Source of the DNA: Sinomonas notoginsengisoli
GTDB taxonomy: Bacteria; Actinomycetota; Actinomycetes; Actinomycetales; Micrococcaceae
Direction of reading: 5' to 3'
Assembly: GCF_021554725.1 (NCBI RefSeq)
Contig: NZ_JAIZDP010000002.1
Location: 186,001-250,000 of the forward strand
Length of the DNA stretch: 64,000 nucleotides
A program made the translations under genes and the position numbers. The notes beneath the pieces were generated by a model that saw nothing but the letters and a program-made list of their open reading frames with translations, did not search any database and had not been told where the DNA came from. This document shows positions 1-9,098 of this stretch, piece by piece (within the stretch, counting starts at the first letter, position 1; the number at the start of each line of letters is the position of its first letter).

Positions 1-717
1 CTCGACGAGCTGCACGTGCGCCTGCAGGTCAGCGGTCTCGTAGCGGACATCCGGCTCGAACCCCGCCATTCGGCATGCCTGCTCCGCCCAGTGCCGCGAC
101 GCCGCGCCGTGGGGTTCCATGACCCACGCGAGGCGCGCGGCGTCGGGAAGCCGCCACACGGCGTCGGACGCCGCGTCCGTTCCGAGCGGCGGGACAGCCA
201 GCCGGATGGTGTCCCGCGTGAGCCCCTGCCGCTCGAGCCCTTCATAGTGCGGTGCCGCATGGTGCGGGTACTGCTCCGCCACCACCAGGTCGAAGCTGCG
301 GGCCCAGGTCTCCCGCAGCGCAGTCTCAGGCTCGTGCTGGACCATCTCGACCCGCAGCTGGGGATGGCGCTCGCGCAGGGCCCTGAGCGCGGAGGGCATG
401 AGCGCGAGCGCGGCGGTCTGGAACACGGCGAGCCGCACGGTCCCGCTAACCTCGCTCTGGCTCGCGGCGAGCGCGGCCTCGGTTCGCTCGAACGCGTCGA
501 GGAGCTCCTCGGTGTGGGCGACGAGGAGCTGTGCCTGCGGGGTCAGGAGCACGCCGCGGCCGGACTTCCTCATGAGCTCCACCCCGGTCTCCTTCTCGAG
601 CAGCGCGAGCTGCTGGGAGACCGAGGACGGGCTGTAGGCGAGGGCCTCGGCCACCTCCGCGAGGGTGCCGCGGATGCTCAGCTCGCGCAAGAGGCGCAGG
701 CGGCGGATCTCCAGCAT
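1..717 (-). CDS. LysR-family transcriptional regulator, 3' end cut by window edge
   Basis: The reverse strand reads open from the ATG at 717 to the window edge (239 codons, no stop seen). The N-terminus starts MLEIRRLRLLRELS and continues into a LysR-type winged helix (residues about 1-60, helix-turn-helix around SPSSVSQQLALLEKE), then a periplasmic-binding-protein-like effector domain from about residue 90. It lies back to back with putA across a 100-base gap that holds an inverted repeat, so it may control proline catabolism; that link is inferred from position. The effector domain is incomplete, so the ligand cannot be judged. Confidence 0.85.
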   Translation of the reverse strand, partial: MLEIRRLRLLRELSIRGTLAEVAEALAYSPSSVSQQLALLEKETGVELMRKSGRGVLLTPQAQLLVAHTEELLDAFERTEAALAASQSEVSGTVRLAVFQTAALALMPSALRALRERHPQLRVEMVQHEPETALRETWARSFDLVVAEQYPHHAAPHYEGLERQGLTRDTIRLAVPPLGTDAASDAVWRLPDAARLAWVMEPHGAASRHWAEQACRMAGFEPDVRYETADLQAHVQLVE

Positions 718-757
718 GGGGCGCTCCTCAAGCGTTCTCTTCCCTTCGGCTTTACCA

Positions 758-779
758 ATGATTATCCATCGGAAATCAT
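758..779. promoter_or_regulatory. Inverted repeat in the LysR-putA divergent gap
   Basis: ATGATT (758-763) and AATCAT (774-779) form a perfect 6-bp inverted repeat with a 10-base spacer. The position midway between divergent starts and the dyad form suit a LysR operator. Binding is inferred. Confidence 0.45.
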
Positions 780-805
780 CGCTTCTCCTTGCGTATTCTC
801 CGTCA

Positions 806-811
806 CATACT
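806..811 (+). promoter_or_regulatory. Putative -10 element of putA (leaderless)
   Basis: CATACT ends 7 bases before the ATG at 818 and no Shine-Dalgarno sequence precedes that ATG. Transcription would begin at or next to the start codon, giving a leaderless mRNA. No convincing -35 is visible, which would fit an activator-dependent promoter. Confidence 0.4.
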
Positions 812-817
812 GGCTTC

Positions 818-3800
818 ATGACCACCCCGAACTACGCCGCGGCCTCCCCCACCCCGCAGACGCCACCCGCGGCCCACATCCGCCCGCAAGACCTCGCCGA
901 GACGGCTGTCGCCCAGGTGCGCACTTGGCTCGACGCGGCGGCGGAGTACCCGGTCGATTCCTCGGCCCAGCAGCTTGCCGGCGTGCTCAGGGACCCCAAC
1001 GGGCTGGCGTTCACAGTGGGCTTCGTGGACGGCGTGGTGCGCCCGGAGGACCTTGCCGTCGCAGCCCGCAACCTGAAGGAGCTCGCGCCGAAGGTCCCGT
1101 CGTTCCTCCCGTGGCCGCTGCGCAAGGCGGTCGGGCTGGGCGGTGCGCTGGCCCCGGTGGCGCCGAGCGTCGTCGTGCCCGTGGCCCGGCGGGTGCTGCG
1201 CGAGATGGTGGGCCACCTCATCGTGGACGCCTCCGACGCCAAGCTGGGTCCCGCCATTGCGAAGATCCGCAAGCCCGGAATCCACCTCAACGTGAACCTG
1301 CTCGGCGAGGCCATCCTTGGCCAGCACGAGGCGGACCGCCGTCTCGACGGGACGCGCCGGCTGCTCGAGCGCGACGACGTGGACTACGTCTCCATCAAGG
1401 TCTCCGCGACCGTGGCCCCGCACAACCACTGGGCGTTCGATGAGGCGGTGGAGCACATCGTGGACTCCCTCGCCCCGCTCTACCGGCTCGCCGCAACCTC
1501 CCGCACGCCGAAGTTCATCAACCTCGACATGGAGGAGTACAAGGATCTGGACCTGACCATCGCGGTCTTCACCCGGCTCCTGGAGCACGAGGACCTCCGC
1601 GGCCTCGAGGCCGGGATCGTGCTCCAGGCATATCTCCCCGACGCCCTCGGGGCGATGATGCACCTCCAGGAATGGGCGGCCGCGCGCGTCGAGGCGGGCG
1701 GGGCCCCGATCAAGGTACGCGTAGTCAAGGGGGCCAATCTCCCCATGGAGCACGTGGACGCCGAGATCCACGGCTGGCCTGCGGCAACGTGGCCCACCAA
1801 GCAGCACTCCGACACGTCCTACAAGGCGGTCCTGGACTTCGCCCTCCACCCCGAGCGGCTCGCCAACGTCCGTGTGGGCATCGCCGGGCACAACCTGTTC
1901 GACGTCGCGCTCGCATGGCACCTCGCCAAGGCCCGCGGGGTTGAGACGGGGGCTTCGGGTGGCCGTGCCCTCGTGGAGTTCGAGATGCTCCTTGGCATGG
2001 CATCCGCCCAGGCGCAGGCGGTCCTCGCCGATGTTGGCCACCTGCTCCTCTACACGCCCGTGGTTCATCCCAACGAGTTCGACGTTGCGATCGCCTACCT
2101 GATCCGCCGCCTCGAGGAGGGCGCGAGCCAGGACAACTTCATGTCCGCGGTGTTCGAACTCGACTCCAACGAGGTGCTGTTCGAGCGCGAGAAGAAGCGC
2201 TTCCTCGCCGCACTCGCGGCCTTGAACGCGCCGCCCTTCGCCGACCACTCCGGGCACCGCACCCTCCCGTCCCCGAACCGGACCCAGGACCGCGCGGCCG
2301 GCAACGCGGGCCTCGTCGGCGCGCACGACGCCGCCCCCCGCCCCCGCGCGTCACTCGCCGCCGCTTCCGGCGCCACGTCAACGAGCCCGGGTGCCGGGTT
2401 CGCCAACACGCCGGACACCGATCCGGACCTGCCGGCGAACCGCTCCTGGGGCCGGGATATCATCGCCCGTGCGGAATATAGCCGCATTGGCATGGATGCC
2501 GTTGAGAAGGCGGCGCTCACCACCGAAGGCGACCTAGCCGGCGTCGTGCATCAGGCCGCAACGGCTGGTGGGGTCTGGGGTGCGCTCACCGGCGCGCAGC
2601 GCGCGGACGTGCTCGACGAGATGGGCCGGGCGCTCGAGCGGCACCGCGCGGACCTGCTCGAGGCCATGGCGTCCGAGGCCGGCAAGACCCTCGACCAGGG
2701 CGACCCCGAAGTCTCCGAGGCGGTGGACTTCGCGCACTACTACGCAACCCTGGCCCGCGAGCTCGATGCCGTGGACGGCGCCCGGTTCGTGCCAAGCCGG
2801 CTCACGGTGGTCACGCCGCCCTGGAACTTCCCGGTGGCGATCCCCGCGGGCTCCACCCTCGCTGCTCTCGCGGCGGGCTCCGGCGTCGTGATCAAGCCCG
2901 CGAAGCAGGCGCGCCGCTCAGGCGCGGTCATGGTCACCGCACTCTGGGAGGCGCTCGAGGCGACCAAGGGGACCACGGGGGTGGGGAGCGAGGTGCTGCA
3001 GCTCGTGCAGTTCCCTGCCGGGAAGCCGGGGCGGGAGCTGGGCCAGAAGCTCATCGCGCACCCCGACGTGGACCGTGTGATTCTCACCGGAGGATACGAG
3101 ACCGCCCAGTTGTTCCGCTCCTTCCGGGCAGACCTGCCGCTACTCGCTGAGACGTCCGGGAAGAACGCGATCATCGTGACCCCGAGCGCCGATCTGGACC
3201 TCGCAGCGAAGGACCTGGCCTACTCGGCGTTCGGGCACGCGGGGCAGAAGTGCTCGGCGGCATCCCTCGTGGTGCTCGTAGGATCCGTGGCGCGCTCCAA
3301 GCGCTTCCGGAACCAGCTCGTCGACGCCGTGCAGTCCCTGCACGTCGGGTATCCGTGGGACCCACGCAGCCAGATGGGCCCCGTCATCGAGGCGCCTGGC
3401 GACAAGCTGCGGCGCGGCCTCACGCAGCTTGGGCCGGGCGAGCACTGGGTGCTCGAGCCGCGCCAGCTCGACGGCTCGGGCAAGCTCTGGAGCCCGGGCG
3501 TCCGTGCCGGCGTGCAGCCGGGGAGCGAGTACCACCTCACCGAGTACTTCGGGCCCGTGCTCGGCGTCATGACCGCCGAGACGCTCGAGGAGGCCGTGGC
3601 CATGGTGAACCAGGTGGACTATGGGCTGACCTCCGGGCTGCACTCGCTCGACGGCGGCGAAATCGAGTACTGGGCCGAGCACATCGCCGCCGGCAACCTC
3701 TACGTGAACCGCGGCATCACCGGTGCGATCGTGCAGCGCCAGCCGTTCGGCGGGTGGAAGAAGTCCGCCGTGGGCGCGGGCGCCAAGGCCGGCGGGCCGA

Positions 3801-4474
3801 ACTACCTCGTGGGCCTGGGCTCGTGGGTGGACGCGCACGTTGAGGGCGGCGCCCGTGCTGCAGGTGCAGGGCCAGCCGGAGAGGTCCTGGGCGCAGCCTC
3901 GTCCGCGCTTCCCGCGCACGACGCCGCGTGGCTGGCTGCCGCGCTCGGCACCGATGCGGCCCTGTGGGAGACCGAGTTCGGCGTCTCGAAGGACGTGTCC
4001 GGCCTGGCCAGCGAGCGCAATGTGTTCCGGTACCGGCCCGTGCCCGTGGCCGTGCGGTACGAGTCCGGGACCTCGGGACACGGTGTCGCGGAGCTCCTCC
4101 GGGTGGCTGCCGCGGGGCTCACGGCGGGGTCGCGCGTGACGGTGAGCAGCGCCGTCGTGCTTTCCGGCCAGACCGCTGAGGTTCTGCGCCGGCACGGCGT
4201 CTCGGTGACGGTTGAGGACGCAGAGGCGTGGCTCCGGCGCGCGGCGGCGCTCGGGTCGGGGCGGGTGCGGCTCATCGCGGGCGACGGCGCGGCGTCCTCC
4301 GCGAGCAATCTCGCTGAGGCCGTTGGCGGCACGCCGGATATGGCGGTGTACGCGCACCCCGTGGTGTCCACCGGACGGGTGGAGCTGCTGCCGTTCCTGC
4401 ACGAGCAGGCGGTGTCCGTGACGGCACACCGCTTCGGGACCCCGAACCCGGTGGCGCTGGGAGTGAGCCTGTAA
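818..4474 (+). CDS. putA: Bifunctional proline dehydrogenase / glutamate semialdehyde dehydrogenase
   Basis: This 1218-residue protein oxidises proline to glutamate in two steps. An FAD-type PRODH domain covers about residues 60-480 and an aldehyde dehydrogenase domain about 540-1010 (catalytic Cys in GHAGQKCSAAS, glutamate in LAETSGKNA). The roughly 200-residue C-terminal region resembles the extension of long PutA proteins. There is no N-terminal ribbon-helix-helix, so it should not repress itself; the divergent LysR gene is the likely regulator. I chose the ATG at 818 because a -10 hexamer lies 7 bases upstream and the residues encoded further upstream are arginine/serine-rich and unlike the family. 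An Ala/Pro-rich linker near residues 485-535 contains one copy of the dispersed 13-bp repeat, and the C-terminal region contains another. Confidence 0.93.
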   Translation: MTTPNYAAASPTPQTPPAAHIRPQDLAETAVAQVRTWLDAAAEYPVDSSAQQLAGVLRDPNGLAFTVGFVDGVVRPEDLAVAARNLKELAPKVPSFLPWPLRKAVGLGGALAPVAPSVVVPVARRVLREMVGHLIVDASDAKLGPAIAKIRKPGIHLNVNLLGEAILGQHEADRRLDGTRRLLERDDVDYVSIKVSATVAPHNHWAFDEAVEHIVDSLAPLYRLAATSRTPKFINLDMEEYKDLDLTIAVFTRLLEHEDLRGLEAGIVLQAYLPDALGAMMHLQEWAAARVEAGGAPIKVRVVKGANLPMEHVDAEIHGWPAATWPTKQHSDTSYKAVLDFALHPERLANVRVGIAGHNLFDVALAWHLAKARGVETGASGGRALVEFEMLLGMASAQAQAVLADVGHLLLYTPVVHPNEFDVAIAYLIRRLEEGASQDNFMSAVFELDSNEVLFEREKKRFLAALAALNAPPFADHSGHRTLPSPNRTQDRAAGNAGLVGAHDAAPRPRASLAAASGATSTSPGAGFANTPDTDPDLPANRSWGRDIIARAEYSRIGMDAVEKAALTTEGDLAGVVHQAATAGGVWGALTGAQRADVLDEMGRALERHRADLLEAMASEAGKTLDQGDPEVSEAVDFAHYYATLARELDAVDGARFVPSRLTVVTPPWNFPVAIPAGSTLAALAAGSGVVIKPAKQARRSGAVMVTALWEALEATKGTTGVGSEVLQLVQFPAGKPGRELGQKLIAHPDVDRVILTGGYETAQLFRSFRADLPLLAETSGKNAIIVTPSADLDLAAKDLAYSAFGHAGQKCSAASLVVLVGSVARSKRFRNQLVDAVQSLHVGYPWDPRSQMGPVIEAPGDKLRRGLTQLGPGEHWVLEPRQLDGSGKLWSPGVRAGVQPGSEYHLTEYFGPVLGVMTAETLEEAVAMVNQVDYGLTSGLHSLDGGEIEYWAEHIAAGNLYVNRGITGAIVQRQPFGGWKKSAVGAGAKAGGPNYLVGLGSWVDAHVEGGARAAGAGPAGEVLGAASSALPAHDAAWLAAALGTDAALWETEFGVSKDVSGLASERNVFRYRPVPVAVRYESGTSGHGVAELLRVAAAGLTAGSRVTVSSAVVLSGQTAEVLRRHGVSVTVEDAEAWLRRAAALGSGRVRLIAGDGAASSASNLAEAVGGTPDMAVYAHPVVSTGRVELLPFLHEQAVSVTAHRFGTPNPVALGVSL
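2321..2333 (+). repeat. Dispersed 13-bp repeat, copy in putA linker
   Basis: GCGCACGACGCCG, read here as Ala-His-Asp-Ala, lies in the low-complexity linker between the two catalytic domains of PutA. Confidence 0.6.
3914..3926 (+). repeat. Dispersed 13-bp repeat, copy in putA C-terminal region
   Basis: A second exact GCGCACGACGCCG in putA, again read as Ala-His-Asp-Ala, lies downstream of the aldehyde dehydrogenase domain. Confidence 0.6.
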
Positions 4475-4497
4475 CCCGTCCTCATCGCGGCGTCGCG

Positions 4498-4503
4498 TAC
4501 GCT
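4498..4503 (+). promoter_or_regulatory. Putative -10 element before the NUDIX gene
   Basis: TACGCT ends 7 bases before an ATG at 4510. That ATG opens a six-codon reading frame whose stop lies inside the NUDIX gene. The layout suggests a leaderless transcript starting at the short frame. Confidence 0.4.
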
Positions 4504-4520
4504 GGCGGCATGGAGTCGAC

Positions 4521-4988
4521 ATGCCCGTGAAGAGCGCGGGACTCCTGCTGTACCGGTTCTCCGACGGGGCGCTCGAGGTGTGGATCGCCCACATGGGCGG
4601 CCCATTCTGGGCCCGCAAGGACGAGCGCGCCTGGTCGATCCCGAAGGGCGAGTACGACGACGGCGAGGATCCCTTCGAGGCGGCCCGACGAGAGTTTGCC
4701 GAGGAGATGGGCGTACCCGCGCCGGACGCGGAGTACATGAGCCTCGGCGAGTTCCGGCAGCCCTCGGGCAAGCGCCTCACTGTCTTCGCCACAGAGGCAG
4801 ACTTCGCCCCAGCGGAGATCGTGAGCAACACCTTTCCCCTCGAATGGCCCAGAGGCTCAGGGCGCGTGCAGGAGGTCCCCGAGATCGACCGGGCGGAGTG
4901 GTTCCCCGAGCCAACAGCCCGGATCAAGCTCGTCAAGGGCCAGACGCCGCTCCTCGACGCCCTGGGCGAGCGCCTGGGCCGAGTCTAG
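4521..4988 (+). CDS. NUDIX hydrolase
   Basis: This 155-residue single-domain protein should cleave a nucleoside-diphosphate-linked substrate. The NUDIX box is complete: a Gly, five residues, Glu, seven residues, then REFAEEMGV, which supplies the metal-binding glutamates. The start KSAGLLLYR and the segment GGPFWARKDERAWSIPKGEY are typical of a small bacterial NUDIX subgroup of unknown substrate. The ATG at 4521 is preceded at short distance by GGAG. It follows putA by 46 bases but appears to have its own promoter. An overlapping six-codon upstream frame (4510-4530) may couple to it. Confidence 0.88.
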   Translation: MPVKSAGLLLYRFSDGALEVWIAHMGGPFWARKDERAWSIPKGEYDDGEDPFEAARREFAEEMGVPAPDAEYMSLGEFRQPSGKRLTVFATEADFAPAEIVSNTFPLEWPRGSGRVQEVPEIDRAEWFPEPTARIKLVKGQTPLLDALGERLGRV

Positions 4989-5020
4989 GCGTGGGCAACG
5001 TCACTGCCCTCTGGCGTTCG

Positions 5021-5040
5021 ATAGCGACTTTGGACCCTAA
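5021..5040 (+). promoter_or_regulatory. DosR/DevR-like box upstream of the P-type ATPase
   Basis: ATAGCGACTTTGGACCCTAA matches the mycobacterial DosR consensus TTSGGGACTWWAGTCCCSAA at 14 of 20 positions. Its centre lies 42.5 bases before the predicted transcription start at 5073, a usual place for an activator that overlaps the -35 region. No DosR gene is in the window, so the regulator is inferred. Confidence 0.35.
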
Positions 5041-5060
5041 CAGCCCTCCCGGACGGGCGG

Positions 5061-5066
5061 TCTACT
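5061..5066 (+). promoter_or_regulatory. Putative -10 element of the P-type ATPase gene (leaderless)
   Basis: TCTACT ends 7 bases before the ATG at 5073. No ribosome binding site and no -35 hexamer are visible, which fits activation by a protein bound at 5021-5040. Confidence 0.4.
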
Positions 5067-5072
5067 GCCCCT

Positions 5073-7814
5073 ATGAACCGTGAGGCCGAAGTAGAGGCCG
5101 CCCAGCACGTCGATCCCCGTTCATCCGTCAACAGACTCCTGCGCGACCTCCGCTCAGCCCCTAGCGGTCTCACCGCACGCGAGGCCGAGAGGCGGCAGGT
5201 TGTCTACGGCCCGAACATGCTGACCCGCAAGGGCGGGCGGAGGTGGCCCCGGCAGATCCTTGGCCAGCTCACCCAGCCGCTGGCCCTGCTGCTGTGGCTC
5301 GCTGCCGCGCTGAGCTACATCACCGGATCGGGAGCGCTCGCGGCTGCGATCATCGCCGTCATCCTCCTCAACGCGGCATTCGCGTTCCTCCAGGAACGGC
5401 ATGCAGAGCACGCCGTCGAGGCGCTCGCCGCGTACCTGCCGCCCTCGACCCGAGCCATCCGCGACGGACAGGAGACCCTCGTCGATGCGCGGCTCCTCGT
5501 CCCCGGCGACGTCATCGTGGTCCGCGAAGGCGACCGTGTCTCGGCAGATGCCCGGCTCCTGGAGGGCTCGGTCGACGTGGACGTCTCGACACTCACAGGG
5601 GAATCCCTTCCCGTGTTGCGCAGCGCGGACGGCGACTCCCTCGCGGAGCGTCTCCTGGACGCCTCGGACATGGTGTTCAGCGGCACGAGCTGCACAGGAG
5701 GCGAGGCGACGGCCGTCGTGTTCGCCACCGGGATGCACACGGAACTCGGCCGGATCGCCGCACTGTCCGAGCGCGTGGGCCATGAGAGCAGTCCGCTCGA
5801 GAAGCAGGTGACCCGCGTGGCGAGGGTCATCGCGATCGTGGCGATCGTGATGGCGGCGGCCTTCATCCCTACCGGCACACTGCTCGCCGGCCTGCCGCTC
5901 GGAGACACGCTGAGCTTCGCGATCGGCCTCATCGTGGCCAACGTGCCCGAAGGGCTGCTGCCCACCATCACTCTTGCCCTCGCTGTCGGCGTCCGCGTCC
6001 TGGCGCGCGAGGGGGCCCTGGTGAAGCGGATCTCCGCCGTCGAGACACTCGGCTCCACGAGCGTGATCTGCACGGACAAGACCGGCACGCTCACCATGAA
6101 CATGATGCGAGCGGTGACGCTCTGGACGCCCGACGGCGGCACGCTCCCCCTCGACGGACCGGTGCCTCCCGCAGGGCCGAGCTCGGCCACGGCAAGGCTC
6201 GCCTTGGCTGCGGTCGCGTGCAACAACGCGCACCTTGCCGCAGACGGAGTGGAGAGCGGGGACCCCACGGAGCTTGCCTTCCTCCACGCGGCTGCGGCCC
6301 TGGGCCTCCCGCATGACCGATCCGGGATCGAGCGGCTTGTCCAGTTCCACTTCGACCCCGGGCTGCGCCGCATGTCGACCGTCGACGCCGCCGGCGGCGA
6401 GGCCCGCGTCCACACCAAGGGCGCACCCGAAGAGCTGCTCCCGCTGTGCGACTGGATTGCCACGCCCGACGGCGGCCGGGCACCCCTCGCTGAGCGCGAC
6501 CGCACGCACGTAACCGAGACGGTCAACACGTGGGCGCAGCAGGGCCTCCGCGTCCTCGCCGTCGCCGAGAAGTCCGTCCCCAAAGAGGACGCCGCCACCC
6601 TCACGAGGCCAGAGGCCGAGCGCGGGCTCACTCTCCTCGGCGTCATCGGCTTCCTGGACCCCCCGCGGCCCGAGGTAGCGGACTCCGTTGCCCGTTGCCA
6701 TGCCGCGGGTATCCGCCTCATCATCGTCACCGGAGACCACGGCCTCACAGCGAAGGGCATCGCGCAGCGTGTCGGGATCGGCGACGGCGGCATCCGCATC
6801 GTCAGCGGCACGGAGCTGGACCACATGCCGGAGGCCGAGCTCGATGCACTCCTCACCGCGGACCAGGAGATCATCTTCGCCCGCAGCTCGCCGGAGGCCA
6901 AGCTGCGGATCGCGGACGCGCTGCGGGACCTTGGCCACGTGGTGGCCATGACTGGCGACGGGGTCAACGACGCCCCGGCGCTGCGCCGCGCCGACATCGG
7001 GGTCGCGATGGGACGCTCCGGAACGGACGTGGCCCGCGAAGCGTCTGCGATGGTGCTCACGGACGATGACTTCGCCTCGATCGTCAGCGCCGTCCGCTCG
7101 GGTCGCAGGGTCTATGACAACATCCGCAAGTTCATCGTCTACATCTTCGCCCACGCGACCCCGGAGGTCGTCCCGTTCCTCCTCTACGCGGTGGCCGGCG
7201 GCGCCATCCCGCTCCCGCTCACGGTCATGCAGATCCTCGCAGTGGACCTCGGCACAGAGACGCTCCCGGCCTTGGCCCTAGGCCGCGAGCCCGAGGAGCC
7301 CGGCACCATGGACCGTCCGCCGCGCAAGCGCGGGCAGAACGTGATCGACGGGCCCATGCTGGCCCGGGCCTGGGGACTGCTCGGAGGGATCTCAGCCGTG
7401 CTCGTCACGGGAGCATTCCTCGCCACGCTACTTTCCGGGGGCTGGCGCTGGGGCGCTGACACGGCCACCGGGCCACTGCACGAGGTGTGGGTGCAGGCGA
7501 CGACGATGACCTTCCTCGGCATCGTGGCGTGCCAGGTCGGCACGGCCTTCGCGGCACGCACCCAAACGGCGTCGCTGGCCCAGATCGGCTTCAGCTCGAA
7601 CCGGTTCCTTCTGTGGGGCATCGCATTCGAGATCGTCTTCTCGGCCGCGATCGTGTACATCCCGCCGCTCCAGGCGGTCTTCGGCACCGCGGCTCCGCAC
7701 CCGTGGCAGCTGCTGATGCTGCTGCCGTTCCCGTTCGTCGTCTGGGGTGCCGACGAGGCGTTGCGGGCAGGCCTGCGCCGCCGTGTGCCGTACAGCGAGC
7801 CCGCGACCGTTTGA
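5073..7814 (+). CDS. P2-type cation-transporting ATPase
   Basis: A 913-residue P-type ATPase of the inner membrane. In order it has an N-terminal cation-ATPase domain, two helices (about 60-105), an actuator domain with TGES at residues 175-178, helices 3-4 with the ion-site motif NVPEGLL, the phosphorylation motif DKTGTLT with Asp335, a nucleotide-binding domain ([11 protein letters not shown]), the hinge TGDGVND at 627-633, and six C-terminal helices. NVPEGLL is closest to the Na/K- and Ca-ATPase group; heavy-metal CPx motifs are absent. The ion is not certain (Ca, Na/K or other). The DosR-like box upstream recalls DosR-controlled CtpF of mycobacteria, but this is analogy only. Confidence 0.9.
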   Translation: MNREAEVEAAQHVDPRSSVNRLLRDLRSAPSGLTAREAERRQVVYGPNMLTRKGGRRWPRQILGQLTQPLALLLWLAAALSYITGSGALAAAIIAVILLNAAFAFLQERHAEHAVEALAAYLPPSTRAIRDGQETLVDARLLVPGDVIVVREGDRVSADARLLEGSVDVDVSTLTGESLPVLRSADGDSLAERLLDASDMVFSGTSCTGGEATAVVFATGMHTELGRIAALSERVGHESSPLEKQVTRVARVIAIVAIVMAAAFIPTGTLLAGLPLGDTLSFAIGLIVANVPEGLLPTITLALAVGVRVLAREGALVKRISAVETLGSTSVICTDKTGTLTMNMMRAVTLWTPDGGTLPLDGPVPPAGPSSATARLALAAVACNNAHLAADGVESGDPTELAFLHAAAALGLPHDRSGIERLVQFHFDPGLRRMSTVDAAGGEARVHTKGAPEELLPLCDWIATPDGGRAPLAERDRTHVTETVNTWAQQGLRVLAVAEKSVPKEDAATLTRPEAERGLTLLGVIGFLDPPRPEVADSVARCHAAGIRLIIVTGDHGLTAKGIAQRVGIGDGGIRIVSGTELDHMPEAELDALLTADQEIIFARSSPEAKLRIADALRDLGHVVAMTGDGVNDAPALRRADIGVAMGRSGTDVAREASAMVLTDDDFASIVSAVRSGRRVYDNIRKFIVYIFAHATPEVVPFLLYAVAGGAIPLPLTVMQILAVDLGTETLPALALGREPEEPGTMDRPPRKRGQNVIDGPMLARAWGLLGGISAVLVTGAFLATLLSGGWRWGADTATGPLHEVWVQATTMTFLGIVACQVGTAFAARTQTASLAQIGFSSNRFLLWGIAFEIVFSAAIVYIPPLQAVFGTAAPHPWQLLMLLPFPFVVWGADEALRAGLRRRVPYSEPATV

Positions 7815-7950
7815 CACCTGAGACGACTCGCGTGCCGGCCCCTGGTTCACCCGGGGCAAAGAGGCTCGCCGAGGCGGCAGGCGTTCAGAACGTGCGCTAG
7901 CCTCCGCCGTGCCCCCGCGGGGGGCGGGACTGCAGCAGGAGGCGAGCGGG

Positions 7951-7963
7951 CGGCGTCGTGCGC
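7951..7963 (-). repeat. Dispersed 13-bp repeat, intergenic copy
   Basis: CGGCGTCGTGCGC lies in the gap between the converging ATPase and hydrolase genes. That gap (7815-7975) also holds a 12-base palindrome CCCCCGCGGGGG at 7912-7923; neither forms a long hairpin. Confidence 0.55.
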
Positions 7964-7975
7964 GGCGAAGGTGGG

Positions 7976-8785
7976 CTATGGGGCGTCGAGGAACGCGAGC
8001 ACATCACGGGAGAAGCCCGGAGTGAGCATGACACCCACGTGGCCGCGGCCATAGTAGATGATGAGCTGGCCACGGGGCATGCCGCGGGCCGTCTCGCGGA
8101 ACACGGCGGGGCCGTACGGCGTGTCCTCATCGCCACCGAGCACGAGGGTCGGAACGGTGATGCAGTCGAGCCGGGGGGTGAGGTCATAGGCGTCCTCGGC
8201 ACGGAGCACCGCGGCGACGTCTTCGGTGGAGCCCCTGTACATCCATGGGCCGATCATCCAACCGGCCCATCCCTCAAGGCTCCGGCTAGCCGGACGGACG
8301 CCCACCAGGCGGACCATCTCGGCTCCGGCGCCGCGGAGGTCGCCCGCTTCGAGTCTGCGCAGCAGAGCGCGCTGGCCGGCCTTGCCTCCCGGCCCGAGGC
8401 GACACCCGCCGGCAACCATCACGAGCCGGCGGATGAGCCCCGGATAGTCCGCGGCGAGCTGCAGTGCCACCGACGCACCGGTCGAGATCCCCAGGACATC
8501 CACCGGGCCCCCGAGGTTGGGGAGCCGCTCGGCATAGTCGGCAGCGATGTCCGCCATCGTGGTCTCGGGGGCCAGACCCGCGCGGCGGTTGACCCACCAC
8601 ACCTCGCGCCGCCGCGCCAGAGGACCAAGTGGACGGGCCTCCGCGAGGAACGCCGGGCCCCCGGGCACCGCGTGGCGGGGCGTGAGGCCGGGCAGCACCA
8701 CCAGAGGCGGTCCGGCGCCGATCCTGAACCAGGGCATGCCCTCGAATGGGCTCTCCGATACCGCGTCCTCCCCCATCCCCGGCAC
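7976..8785 (-). CDS. Alpha/beta-fold hydrolase
   Basis: A 269-residue alpha/beta hydrolase. The nucleophile elbow is GISTG with Ser101, the likely acid is in GGDEDTP near residue 215 and the histidine is in YGRGHVGV near 250, so the triad looks complete. There is no signal peptide, so it should be cytosolic. I use the GTG at 8785, which leaves one base after the upstream stop; an in-frame ATG at 8776 is an alternative. It appears to be co-transcribed with the GNAT remnant just upstream. The substrate is not predictable from sequence alone. Confidence 0.85.
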   Translation of the reverse strand: MPGMGEDAVSESPFEGMPWFRIGAGPPLVVLPGLTPRHAVPGGPAFLAEARPLGPLARRREVWWVNRRAGLAPETTMADIAADYAERLPNLGGPVDVLGISTGASVALQLAADYPGLIRRLVMVAGGCRLGPGGKAGQRALLRRLEAGDLRGAGAEMVRLVGVRPASRSLEGWAGWMIGPWMYRGSTEDVAAVLRAEDAYDLTPRLDCITVPTLVLGGDEDTPYGPAVFRETARGMPRGQLIIYYGRGHVGVMLTPGFSRDVLAFLDAP

Positions 8786-8786
8786 C

Positions 8787-8999
8787 TCAGCCGAAGTCGA
8801 TGCGCATGACGACGCGCCGCGCGGACGAGTGGCTGGCCTGTGTGAAGCCAGTCTCCGCTAGCCAGGGGTGGTCCATGGGTGCAAGGCGTGGAGAAGCGTC
8901 TCGGGGCGCCCCGAAAACCGCCATGAGGTCCTCCCCTGGGGCCTCATGGGCGGGCACTACGGTGATCTCGGGCGGCATCGCGCCGGGAGCGCGTTCCAT
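8787..8999 (-). pseudogene. Internally deleted GNAT acetyltransferase remnant
   Basis: This 70-codon frame joins two ends of a GNAT family I recognise. ITVVPAHEAPGEDLMAVFG is its usual N-terminal start, and GFTQASHSSARRVVMRIDF is its usual C-terminal end. Intact members are close to 190 residues, so the acetyl-CoA-binding core seems to have been lost by an in-frame deletion. The promoter-like ACTCTA (TAGAGT on this strand, 9007-9012) still sits 8 bases before the ATG at 8999. The frame is open and may still be transcribed with the hydrolase downstream. The family assignment rests on recall of typical members. Confidence 0.55.
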
Positions 9000-9098
9000 C
9001 GTGCTCACTCTAGGCTCCGACACGCCACGAGGGGAGGGGAAACGCGCCGCCGAGGGAACCGTTACGGGCGTTCAACTGAGCAGGAACGGACACGCGCC

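Noticed and set aside
803-2326. Long open frame on the minus strand opposite putA
   Set aside because: It is a shadow of the high-GC third-position bias; the plus-strand protein has clear catalytic domains, while this translation is Arg/Gly/Val-rich with no motif.
5154-7154. 666-codon open frame opposite the P-type ATPase
   Set aside because: Mirror-strand artefact of GC-rich codons; low-complexity charged translation without family features.
7912-7923. 12-base palindrome CCCCCGCGGGGG as a terminator
   Set aside because: No loop is possible without breaking the stem, and no T tract follows; it may be chance in GC-rich DNA.
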